Below, piece by piece: positions 26,323-33,959 of a stretch of 38,158 bases of DNA. Within the stretch, counting starts at the first letter, position 1, and each line of letters opens with the position of its first letter. Location of the stretch: contig JAJXYW010000016.1 of NCBI GenBank assembly GCA_021780415.1, positions 1-38,158 of the forward strand. Reading direction: 5' to 3'. The notes under the pieces were generated by a model. That model searched no databases. It was not told where the DNA came from and was given only the letters and a program-made list of their open reading frames with translations. The position numbers were made by a program, and so were the translations under genes. Origin of the DNA: Acidobacteriota bacterium. Lineage in GTDB: Bacteria > Acidobacteriota > Terriglobia > Terriglobales > Acidobacteriaceae.

Positions 26323-28181
26323 GGCTTGGCGGCTCCGGTGATGTCCCACGGCAGCGTTGCTGGCGCGGTGGGCGCGGGAACGGGAATGGTCAGCGGCAGA
26401 GCGTAGAGGTCCGACTCGCCTAGGCGAATCCATCCTGCCGAGGCGGGCGTACGGCCGGTCATTGCGCCGGGGTCGAAGGCCGCGACGAGCACCTTCGCGC
26501 CCTGCTGCTTCAGGACGGCTTCGACCTGCGGACGATTTGGCAGGCCCTCGAACTCTTCGAGCAGATGCGTTGCGTCGGGGTTGTAGATTTCGGTGAGGAC
26601 GCGGACGTTGGCGAGGCGCATCCAGTAGGGATCGTTGAGGCAGGCGATGGTGCCCATGCAGGCGATCTCGTCGCCGGAGCCGACGCCGAGCGCGTTGAGG
26701 GCTTTGGCCGCGCCGAAGATTCGCGGCGAGTACCATGCCGCGGCGAGGCCTGCGGCGGATTCGTTGCGGCGTTGTTCGAGCGCGACGCGGAGACTCTCGC
26801 CGAGGGCCAGAAACGCGAGCACCGCAATCATCGCCGTGGCTGCGCGACGCGGCCACGGGTTGTCGGCGGCGGCGGCGCTGTTCGACGTTTGAAGCGTGGC
26901 GAAGAGCGGCAGGATGATGACGAGATAGGCCAGCGTGACGTAGCGCTCTTCGACGTTGACCAGGCCGTAGATTGCCCACATCGCGAGGCCGAGGGCGACG
27001 GGCGGCAGCCAGAAGACGGTGTGGCGCCAGCCTGCTGCGCCGATGCGGGAGCCTGCGAGGTCAAGGCGCGCTCCGCAGACCAGCAGCAGCGCCAGCAGAA
27101 TCCACGCCTCGGGGTGATTGAGCAGATAGCGCAGGCTGAGGGCGACGTTGCGCGTATCGCGATGCAACAGGCGCTGGAGGTTGAAGCGGGGGATGATGCG
27201 CTCGTGGAAGTAGGTGGGATCGAACCACGCAGGGTAGGTGCCGTAGGGCTCGGCGCGATAGCTGTAGACGCCGGGCTGCGCGAGCAACTGCTGCTCGGGA
27301 TGAATCAGCTTGACGGTGGCCGAGCCGAAGCTGCCGGTCATCGACGGTTCAAGATGCATCTTGACCGTGCCACTGACGTACCACGCGTAGTTGAGCGCGC
27401 CGGAGTCGCCGAAGTCGAAGCGGCCCTTCTGCTTTGAGAGCGCAGCGACGTACGGCCCGGCTACCGCCGCAAAGACGATGAGCGCCAATGCGCCGCCCGC
27501 GATCACACGCATGAGTTTGCGCCGCTGGACCCAGGCCTGAAAGAGCATCATGACCGCGATGGTGAGGAACGCGACGAGGAACGCGAAGGACTTGGCGAGA
27601 TAGGCGAGGCCGAGGAAGAAGCCCATTAGCGGCGCGTAGACGAGGCTGCCCGTGGCGAGGGATTCGAGCAGCATGGCGAAGGCCGCGAGCATCAGCGCCT
27701 GCAATAGAGCGTCGGGGCGGACGGCGGCCATCGAAAGCTCGCGCTGCGAGGCGATGACCACCAGCGCCACACCCAGCAGACGCAGCGCGTGGTCGCCCAG
27801 CAGATGACCCGCGCCATGACTCGGGTCGGCGTGCGGCATCATGTGGCGGCGAAGCTTCACCAGCGCGGAGACGAACATCTGCACCGCGAAGACGGACGCG
27901 AGAAAGATGACGAAGTTGAGCACATAGTAGGCATGCAGCTCATTCCACCGCGTGGAGTGTGCGAGACGCTGGGCGAGCGCCAACAATGCCGGATAGAGCG
28001 GGTTCCAGTAGGCGTTGATGACGCCTGCCCATTGGTGCGCGCGCATCAGGTCGGCGACGTCCATGTAGGCCATGCCATCGCCGTCGAGAGCGTAAGGGCC
28101 GTACTTCATCGCCAGCCATGCGATGGGGATCAACATCAGCAGATAGACCAGCAGAGCGCGGCGCAGGGTTTGCGATCTCAC
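26319..28181 (-). CDS. GT39 / ArnT-like integral membrane glycosyltransferase
   Basis: 620 residues, about ten or more membrane helices starting with residues 9-26. The first periplasmic loop has ALDGDGMAYMDVADLM, an acidic pair in the place expected for the PMT/ArnT catalytic acid. A soluble C-terminal domain (about 490-620) ends the protein. Enzymes of this fold transfer a sugar from a polyprenyl-phosphate donor to an acceptor on the periplasmic side; the acceptor here is unknown. It is first in a two-gene unit with the GT2 gene (4-bp overlap). The 117 bp to hslU, on the same strand upstream, hold no clear terminator. Confidence 0.85.
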   Translation of the reverse strand: MRSQTLRRALLVYLLMLIPIAWLAMKYGPYALDGDGMAYMDVADLMRAHQWAGVINAYWNPLYPALLALAQRLAHSTRWNELHAYYVLNFVIFLASVFAVQMFVSALVKLRRHMMPHADPSHGAGHLLGDHALRLLGVALVVIASQRELSMAAVRPDALLQALMLAAFAMLLESLATGSLVYAPLMGFFLGLAYLAKSFAFLVAFLTIAVMMLFQAWVQRRKLMRVIAGGALALIVFAAVAGPYVAALSKQKGRFDFGDSGALNYAWYVSGTVKMHLEPSMTGSFGSATVKLIHPEQQLLAQPGVYSYRAEPYGTYPAWFDPTYFHERIIPRFNLQRLLHRDTRNVALSLRYLLNHPEAWILLALLLVCGARLDLAGSRIGAAGWRHTVFWLPPVALGLAMWAIYGLVNVEERYVTLAYLVIILPLFATLQTSNSAAAADNPWPRRAATAMIAVLAFLALGESLRVALEQRRNESAAGLAAAWYSPRIFGAAKALNALGVGSGDEIACMGTIACLNDPYWMRLANVRVLTEIYNPDATHLLEEFEGLPNRPQVEAVLKQQGAKVLVAAFDPGAMTGRTPASAGWIRLGESDLYALPLTIPVPAPTAPATLPWDITGAAKP

Positions 28182-28298
28182 AGGGTTCCTCGTGGCGTCG
28201 GTGGGGTCATGGGAGGGCTCTCGGCTGCATGGAGTTGGGACTCTCTCAGCATATCGCGGCGCGCTGCACGGGGACAGACGGCGCAGACGACAGGACGG

Positions 28299-29894
28299 CT
28301 ACAGGATGTAGCGGCTGAGGTCCTGGTTCTTCACGATGCTGGCGACCTGCTTCTCCACGTACGCGCGGTCGACGATGAGGACGCGCTCAAAGGTGGGCTC
28401 GCCGGTCGGGGTGGCGATGGCACGCTCCACCAGCGCGGGAACCTTGTCGGAGACTGCGCTGCTGCCGGCTTTTACGATATCGGGCGCCTCGAAGCTGATC
28501 TCGTCGAGAACCTTTTCCATGATGGTGTGCAGGCGGCGCGCACCGATGTTCTCGGTCGTCTCGTTGACCTGGAAGGCGAAGCTGGCCATCTCTTCGAGCG
28601 CTCCGGGAGCGAACTCCAGGTGAAGGCCTTCGGTTTCAAGCAGCGCGATGGCCTGGCGGGTGAGCGACGCTCGCGGCTCAGTGAGGATACGCAGAAAATC
28701 CTCGACGGTGAGCGGCAGCAGCTCGACGCGGATGGGAAAGCGGCCCTGCAGTTCGGGGATCAGATCGCTGGGCTTGGAGACGTGAAATGCGCCGGCGGCG
28801 ATGAAGAGAATGTGATCAGTGGCGACCATGCCGTACTTAGTGTTGACGGTCGTTCCTTCGACGATGGGGAGGATGTCGCGCTGCACGCCCTCGCGGCTGA
28901 TGTCGGGGCCGTGGCCGCCCTCGCGTCCGGCAATCTTGTCGATCTCGTCGAGGAAGACGATGCCGGAATCTTCGACGCGCTCGACAGCGATGCGGACGAC
29001 ATGGTCCATATCAAGCAGCCGCGACTCCTCTTCCTGCGTGAGGTACTCGAAGGCGTCGGGAATCTTCATGGAGCGCTTGCGGGTGCGACCGCCGAAAATA
29101 CCTGCGAGCATCTCCTTCATGCCGCTCTGGTCCATCTCTTCGGGCGCGTTGCTGAGCACTTCGATCTGCGGCTGCGCACGGTCGCGGGTCTCAACCTCGA
29201 CCATGCGATCGTCGAGCCGGCCCTCGCGAAACTGGATGAGCAGGCGCTCGCGCTCGCGTGCGTGCTCGGCGTCGCTCTTGGCGACGATGGTCAACGTGGG
29301 CACAGCAGCCGACTCTTCTTTCGCAGTCTCCGGCTGCGGCTTCGCCTGCTCCTCAGCAGCAGCGGCGGCCACGGCGGGGGCTCCATCGACGGCTTCGGAG
29401 ATGCGGGAGGAAAGACTCTCTGCCGAGCTGGCTCCCTGGGCCAGCAGCAGGTCAATCAGGCGCTCCTCGGCGGCCAGTTCGGCGCGGTCTTCCACCTCGT
29501 CGAGCTTCTCCTCGCGGACCATGTCGATAGCAATCTCCATCAGGTCGCGGACGATGGATTCGACGTCGCGGCCGACGTAGCCAACCTCGGTAAACTTCGA
29601 CGCCTCGACCTTGAGGAAGGGCGAGTTGGTGAGCTTTGCGAGCCGTCGCGCGATCTCTGTTTTGCCCACACCTGTCGATCCGATCATCAGGATATTTTTG
29701 GGCATGATCTCTTCGGCAAGCTCGGGCGGAAGCTTCTGGCGGCGGCTGCGATTGCGCAGGGCAACGGCGACGGCGCGCTTGGCCGCGGCCTGCCCTACTA
29801 CGTATTTGTCGAGCTCAGCGACGATCTCGCGCGGCGTCATCTCATCGAGCGAGAGCGCCTGGTCTTCAGCCGTTCCTGGTAAATAAATGGCCAT
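28299..29894 (-). CDS. hslU: ATP-dependent protease ATPase subunit HslU
   Basis: 531 residues. It is a AAA+ unfoldase that forms a hexamer and feeds substrates into HslV. MTPREIVAELDKYVVGQ at the N-terminus; Walker A at 72-79 (GSTGVGKT); GYVGRDVESIVRDL pore region; a long intermediate domain (about 110-320) with a low-complexity Ala/Glu stretch; Walker B IVFLDEIDKIA; sensor region GRFPIRVEL; C-terminal DLSRYIL, which docks into HslV. It is longer than the E. coli protein (443) because of the larger intermediate domain. Its ATG follows directly on the hslV stop (TAG-ATG), so expression is coupled. Confidence 0.97.
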   Translation of the reverse strand: MAIYLPGTAEDQALSLDEMTPREIVAELDKYVVGQAAAKRAVAVALRNRSRRQKLPPELAEEIMPKNILMIGSTGVGKTEIARRLAKLTNSPFLKVEASKFTEVGYVGRDVESIVRDLMEIAIDMVREEKLDEVEDRAELAAEERLIDLLLAQGASSAESLSSRISEAVDGAPAVAAAAAEEQAKPQPETAKEESAAVPTLTIVAKSDAEHARERERLLIQFREGRLDDRMVEVETRDRAQPQIEVLSNAPEEMDQSGMKEMLAGIFGGRTRKRSMKIPDAFEYLTQEEESRLLDMDHVVRIAVERVEDSGIVFLDEIDKIAGREGGHGPDISREGVQRDILPIVEGTTVNTKYGMVATDHILFIAAGAFHVSKPSDLIPELQGRFPIRVELLPLTVEDFLRILTEPRASLTRQAIALLETEGLHLEFAPGALEEMASFAFQVNETTENIGARRLHTIMEKVLDEISFEAPDIVKAGSSAVSDKVPALVERAIATPTGEPTFERVLIVDRAYVEKQVASIVKNQDLSRYIL

Positions 29895-30524
29895 CTATTC
29901 CGCAGCTTTCAGCTCTTCGATGGTGATGCTCTGGTTGGTGTAGATGCAGATTTCGGCGGCGATGTTCATGCTGCGTTCGACGATCTCGCGGGCGGTCATG
30001 GGGGTGTTCTCCATCAGCGCGGTGGCGGCGGCCAAGGCGAAGCTCCCTCCAGAACCTATTGTCGCGATCAGGCCGCCCTCTTCGGGGTTGCCGACGGCGT
30101 CGGGCTCAATGACGTCGCCGTCGCCGGAGAGCAAGAACATCTGCTTCGCGTCGGCTACGATGAGCAGCGCCTGAAGCTGGCGCAGCAGCTTGTCGGTGCG
30201 CCAGTCCTTGGCCAACTCTACGGCGGAGCGGCCGAGATTGCCGCCGTACTGTTCGAGCTTGGACTCGAAGCGGGTGAAGAGCGAGAAGGCGTCAGCCGTA
30301 GAGCCCGCGAAGCCTGCCAGGATCTTGTCGTTGTACAGCCGCCGAATCTTCTTCGCCGAGTGCTTCATGACGGTGGAGCCGAGGGTTACCTGGCCGTCGG
30401 CGGCCATGACCATTGCATTGCCGCGACGAACGCAGATGACCGTCGTCGAGCGGACGCGGCGGCCGTCGCCCAGATCCAGAGGGTGGCCGGTCGCAGTCTC
30501 CTGGAGCGCAGTTTTCTTTTTCAT
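29895..30524 (-). CDS. hslV: ATP-dependent protease proteolytic subunit HslV with predicted propeptide
   Basis: 209 residues from ATG 30524. A frame open to 30620 gives a longer start without ribosome-binding site, while 30524 has only a weak one. It is a proteasome-beta-like Thr peptidase that forms a double hexamer: [20 protein letters not shown], then [35 protein letters not shown] and [15 protein letters not shown]. The catalytic Thr is T27 (in VRS-TTVI). In E. coli the Thr is residue 2 and only Met is removed. Here no start codon lies close before the Thr, so about 26 residues must be cut off for activity. The last codons of hslV abut hslU. Confidence 0.95.
   Translation of the reverse strand: MKKKTALQETATGHPLDLGDGRRVRSTTVICVRRGNAMVMAADGQVTLGSTVMKHSAKKIRRLYNDKILAGFAGSTADAFSLFTRFESKLEQYGGNLGRSAVELAKDWRTDKLLRQLQALLIVADAKQMFLLSGDGDVIEPDAVGNPEEGGLIATIGSGGSFALAAATALMENTPMTAREIVERSMNIAAEICIYTNQSITIEELKAAE
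30483..30503. repeat. 21-bp segment shared with 32513-32533 (copy A)
   Basis: Begins GTGGCCGGTCGC and ends CTCCTG. It matches the segment at 32513-32533 at 19 of 21 positions. This copy lies in the codons for the HslV propeptide (LQETATGH on the minus strand). Confidence 0.45.
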
Positions 30525-30666
30525 TCGCACACCGCAGTATATCGCCGTGGGCTCCGAACCATGCGGGGAACTTTTGGGCTGCTTCCACGCTACAGGCCCG
30601 CGCTCTAGGCTATGCTTCATTTAGCGATCCAACGCATGATCAGAAGATGACGGACGCGACACTGAA

Positions 30667-31164
30667 GTGACCCTGAAGCGAGCTTTGAAACCTATTCTCC
30701 ACCAGACGATTCTGCCGCGATTAGCGCACCTGTTCCGCAGCCTGCCCCGAACGGAGGACCCGCGTGTGATTGGTGGCATTGCGGCGGGTGTTGCCGTGAT
30801 GGGCGGGGCCATCTGGTGGTACATCGTGCGGCACCGGCTCTCGGCCGAGGAGGTGGAACGGCGGCGGCGCGAGGAACTTGCCCTGGGCGGCCGCATCACC
30901 GACGGAGTGATTCTGGACGCACGCACGCTGAGCAACGAAGACAGCATCTCGCCTACGCCGGAGGTGCTGGTCTACAGCTACTCGCTTGCAGGGCTCACGT
31001 ATCACTGCGCACAGGATGTATCGACACTGCGCAACGAGGTGCTGGGCTTCCGCATCGACCAGCCGGTGCAGGTGCGCTATGACCCGCGCAATCCGGGCAA
31101 CAGCATTATCGTGTCGGAGACCTGGACAGGACTGTGGCTGCGGCCCGACGACATGGACCGCTAG
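30667..31164 (+). CDS. DUF3592-like single-span membrane protein
   Basis: 165 residues from GTG 30667. A basic N-terminus is followed by one membrane helix (about 34-54, GGIAAGVAVMGGAIWWYIV). A soluble domain then contains DGVILDARTLSNEDS, TYHCAQDVST and VQVRYDPRNPGNSII, the pattern of DUF3592-type proteins in which a V-x-Y-D-P-x-N-P segment is conserved. The function is unknown. The GTG overlaps the stop of a seven-codon frame (ATG at 30646) that could couple translation, but this may be chance. It is divergent from hslVU. Confidence 0.75.
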   Translation: MTLKRALKPILHQTILPRLAHLFRSLPRTEDPRVIGGIAAGVAVMGGAIWWYIVRHRLSAEEVERRRREELALGGRITDGVILDARTLSNEDSISPTPEVLVYSYSLAGLTYHCAQDVSTLRNEVLGFRIDQPVQVRYDPRNPGNSIIVSETWTGLWLRPDDMDR

Positions 31165-31437
31165 CACGATTCGCGGCCAAAACGTGGCCAAAACGCTACT
31201 GACCCCACACCAGCAGGTTCAGAAGGCCCTGCGAGAGAACACCGTGCGCACCTCGTTTGAATCAGGGCCCGCGGGCGCGCACGGCGACTCAGCAGGGTTA
31301 GATGCATGGAAGCGTCGGCATGCTGTCCCGGCGCGAGCCGCCGGCAATCACGCGGCTGGCAAAGGGTTGCCTGCGGACGAGAAAATCTCTTGCTGCGGGC
31401 GCGCGTCCCCGGGGCGCCGCGGTGCGTCCAATGTGCC
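31165..31437. other. Intergenic region before the aldo/keto reductase
   Basis: About 270 bp with no convincing gene, promoter consensus or hairpin. Frames on both strands are open through part of it but show no domain or coding-like pattern. Confidence 0.5.
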
Positions 31438-32475
31438 ATGAGCGAAAACGATACGACCACGATGCCCACCGTCAGCCTTGGCCACACCGGGGTGCGCATC
31501 TCGCCGTTGTGCCTGGGCATGATGACCTATGGCAGCAGGCAATGGCGCGAGTGGGTGCTTGAAGAAGCGGAGGCGCGGCCCATCGTGCGCCGCGCGGTCG
31601 AGGCGGGCATCAACTTCTTCGACACCGCTGACATGTACTCGCTGGGCGAGAGCGAGGTTCTGACCGGAAAGCTGCTGCGCGAGTTTCAGCCGCGCCGCGA
31701 AGAGTTGGTGATCGCCACCAAGGTCTTCCAACCGATGAGCGATCGCCCCAATGATCGCGGGCTCTCGCGCAAGCACATCATGGCCTCGATTGACGCCAGC
31801 CTGAAGCGGCTGGGCGTGGAGTATGTCGACCTCTTCCAGATTCACCGCTTCGACAAGCACACGCCAATTGAGGAGACCTGCGAGGCGCTGCACGACGTGG
31901 TGAAGGCTGGGAAGGCGCTGTATCTCGGCGCTTCGAGCATGTATGCGTGGCAGTTCCAGAAGATGCTGCACTTTCAGGCAACAAACGGGCTGGCGCGCTT
32001 TGTGACCATGCAGAACCACTACAACCTGGTGTATCGCGAAGAGGAGCGGGAGATGATTCCGCTGTGCGTGGACCAGAAGATCGGCTGCCTTCCGTGGAGT
32101 CCGCTGGCGCGCGGCTTCCTCGCCGGCACGCGCAAACGCGGCGACGAGCAAGCGCTTCCGGAGGGCACATCGGATGCGGCTACGGTGCGCGCCCGCAGCG
32201 ACGACTTCGCTCACAAGCTCTACTATCGCGACTCGGACTTTACCGTCGTTGAACGCGTGATGGCCATCGCCGCCCGGCGCAGCGTCAAGCCCGCGCAGGT
32301 GGCGCTGGCATGGGTTCTGGCCCAGCCCGGGGTCTCGGCACCGATCATCGGAGCCAGCAAGCTCTATCAACTGGAGGACGCGCTGACCGCGCTGGCGCTG
32401 AAGCTGACACCAGAGGAGTTGCAGCAGTTGGCGCAGCCTTACGAGCCGCATCCGGTGCTCGGCCACAGCTACTAG
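31438..32475 (+). CDS. Aldo/keto reductase
   Basis: 345 residues from ATG 31438; ATG 31462 is the alternative, and neither has a clear ribosome-binding site. The frame open to 31306 lacks any family similarity before this point. It is a (beta/alpha)8 barrel NADPH-dependent oxidoreductase: LGHTGVRISPLCLGMMTYGS, the tetrad D62, Y67, K95 and H136 (FFDTADMY, IATKVF, FQIHRFD), WSPLARGFLAG and SAPIIGASK. It resembles the YajO/Tas-like group (voltage-gated K-channel beta-type AKRs). The physiological substrate is unknown. It is monocistronic by spacing. Confidence 0.93.
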   Translation: MSENDTTTMPTVSLGHTGVRISPLCLGMMTYGSRQWREWVLEEAEARPIVRRAVEAGINFFDTADMYSLGESEVLTGKLLREFQPRREELVIATKVFQPMSDRPNDRGLSRKHIMASIDASLKRLGVEYVDLFQIHRFDKHTPIEETCEALHDVVKAGKALYLGASSMYAWQFQKMLHFQATNGLARFVTMQNHYNLVYREEEREMIPLCVDQKIGCLPWSPLARGFLAGTRKRGDEQALPEGTSDAATVRARSDDFAHKLYYRDSDFTVVERVMAIAARRSVKPAQVALAWVLAQPGVSAPIIGASKLYQLEDALTALALKLTPEELQQLAQPYEPHPVLGHSY

Positions 32476-32512
32476 AGTCTGTCCCTGAATGGAACAGTGC
32501 AGCAAATTCAGC

Positions 32513-32533
32513 GTGGCCGGTCGCGGTTTCCTG
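32513..32533. repeat. 21-bp segment shared with 30483-30503 (copy B)
   Basis: Begins GTGGCCGGTCGC and ends TTCCTG, with two mismatches to copy A. It lies in the 141-bp gap after the aldo/keto reductase. On the minus strand it reads MQETATGH, very like the LQETATGH of the HslV propeptide. Confidence 0.45.
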
Positions 32534-32616
32534 CATCCGGCTCAGCGATGCAGTGGCATCATGGAGTAGGGCCGAACCGGTTGCCGTGCAAGCGGTTCCT
32601 TGCAGAGTGAGGTTCG

Positions 32617-33009
32617 ATGACTAGCAGGACGAGGACGCGGCACCGATGGCTGGCAACGGCGGTCATCTGCGCGCTCGCGGCGACAGCGGCCACGACACTG
32701 CTCGGGGCGCTGCCCGCGCAAGCGCAGCAGCCGCCGAACCCCAGCGTGCGCAGCCTCAGCGGGAAGGTCACGGACACCAGCCATGAGCCCATCCGCGGCG
32801 CCATCGTCGAGCTGCGCAACACCGACACCCGCGAGGTTGTCACGTACATCACCGACGAGAGCGGGCGCTACAACTTCAAGCGTCTGGACGGAAACATCGA
32901 CTACGAAGTGTGGGTGATCTTCCGCGGCCAGCCCAGCGTGACCCGCAGCATCAGCAAGTTCGACAGCCACATGGTGAAGGTGATCAACTTCACCGTGCAC
33001 GCTTACTAG
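32617..33009 (+). CDS. Small secreted carboxypeptidase-regulatory-like domain protein
   Basis: 130 residues from ATG 32617, with GTGAGG four bases upstream. The signal peptide ends AQA-Q (about residue 36). The mature part is a single CarboxypepD_reg-like beta-sandwich: SLSGKVTDTSHEPIRGAIVE, TYITDESGRYNFKRL and YEVWVIFRG. This domain is common as the N-terminal plug extension of acidobacterial TonB receptors but here it stands alone. A binding or scaffold role is likely; nothing catalytic is visible. The CPBP protease start lies 58 bp downstream on the same strand. Confidence 0.88.
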   Translation: MTSRTRTRHRWLATAVICALAATAATTLLGALPAQAQQPPNPSVRSLSGKVTDTSHEPIRGAIVELRNTDTREVVTYITDESGRYNFKRLDGNIDYEVWVIFRGQPSVTRSISKFDSHMVKVINFTVHAY

Positions 33010-33066
33010 TCCAGAGCCAGATGCACAGCCTGTGATACGTTGGCCTTGTCGTGTTCGAGGGTTGCC

Positions 33067-33807
33067 ATGTTGAAGCCCGTGCTGCTCCTGCTGTGCCTCG
33101 CCGTGTTGTGGTGGTTTGTTCGCAACGACGCCGCCGAGTACGTAGCCTTCAAGCGCCTGACCAACACACGCGACCGCCAGCGCTGCTTCCGCAACTGGAT
33201 CGTGAAGAGTTTTCTCGCGTTCTCCGGAACGACGTTGGTCTGCCTGGTGGTCCTGCAGCGTGTGGGCGCGGTCGCGTCGCTACCTCCCGACTTCTTCCCG
33301 CTGGCCAGGTTTCTGAACTCGATGCTGCCTGCGGCCGAGATGCCCGGCAAGAGCTTTCTGGCCGGCTTCGCCAGTGCCGCCGTCGTGACCGGAATCCTGC
33401 TGGGCGTGCTGCTGGCGAAGAAGCTCAAAGTGAAGCACACGACCCTGGGAGACATTGAGCCGTTGATGCCGCGCAATGGCGCGGAGACAGGTTGGGCCAC
33501 GCTGCTGTCGATCAACGCCGGCTTCAGCGAGGAGCTGTTCTTCCGCCTGCTGCTGCCGCTGCTGCTGGTCAGCGTGCTGCACCACACAGTGCCCGCGTTT
33601 GTCGCCGCAATCGTGCTGTTCGGGCTGGCCCACCTCTACCAGGGAGCGGTGGGCGTGGTCACGACTATGCTGCTCGGGGGAGCCTTCGCCGGGCTCTATC
33701 TGTGGACCGGCAGCCTGTGGATCACGATCGCCGCGCACGCCGGTCTGGACCTGATAGCGGTGGTGGTGCGGCCCACGTTGACGCGCCTGCTGCACCGCCC
33801 CGCTTAG
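33067..33807 (+). CDS. CPBP family intramembrane glutamic endopeptidase (CAAX-protease-like)
   Basis: 246 residues from ATG 33067, with GAGGG just upstream; a TTG at 33040 is a poorer start. About six to eight membrane helices. The CPBP motifs are present: E155-E156 and R160 in SEELFFR, H189 in FGLAHLYQG and H224 in IAAHAGLDL. In this superfamily these residues form the intramembrane active site. Members include Rce1-like CAAX proteases, bacteriocin-immunity proteins and membrane-stress proteases. The natural substrate here is unknown. Confidence 0.92.
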   Translation: MLKPVLLLLCLAVLWWFVRNDAAEYVAFKRLTNTRDRQRCFRNWIVKSFLAFSGTTLVCLVVLQRVGAVASLPPDFFPLARFLNSMLPAAEMPGKSFLAGFASAAVVTGILLGVLLAKKLKVKHTTLGDIEPLMPRNGAETGWATLLSINAGFSEELFFRLLLPLLLVSVLHHTVPAFVAAIVLFGLAHLYQGAVGVVTTMLLGGAFAGLYLWTGSLWITIAAHAGLDLIAVVVRPTLTRLLHRPA

Positions 33808-33959
33808 GTTACCGAAGCGCCTCACCGCGCCGGATTCGCTGCCCTGCTACACTCTTGCCTAGTGGATGCTGTCCCAATTTGGGACGACTTTCTGCCGAGT
33901 CGCTCCGTATTTATCTCTGGCGCCTCATCCCGCGAGGCTCTTGATCCGATCAAGGCAGT

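Noticed and set aside
26323..26979. N-terminal extension of the GT2 gene
   Set aside because: The extension is an Arg-rich shadow of the GT39 gene; the GT2 domain begins just after ATG 26322 with a 4-bp overlap.
27789..29882. 697-residue plus-strand open frame spanning two genes
   Set aside because: It crosses the gap between the GT39 gene and hslU on the other strand; no protein would be expected to span both, and it shows no domain.
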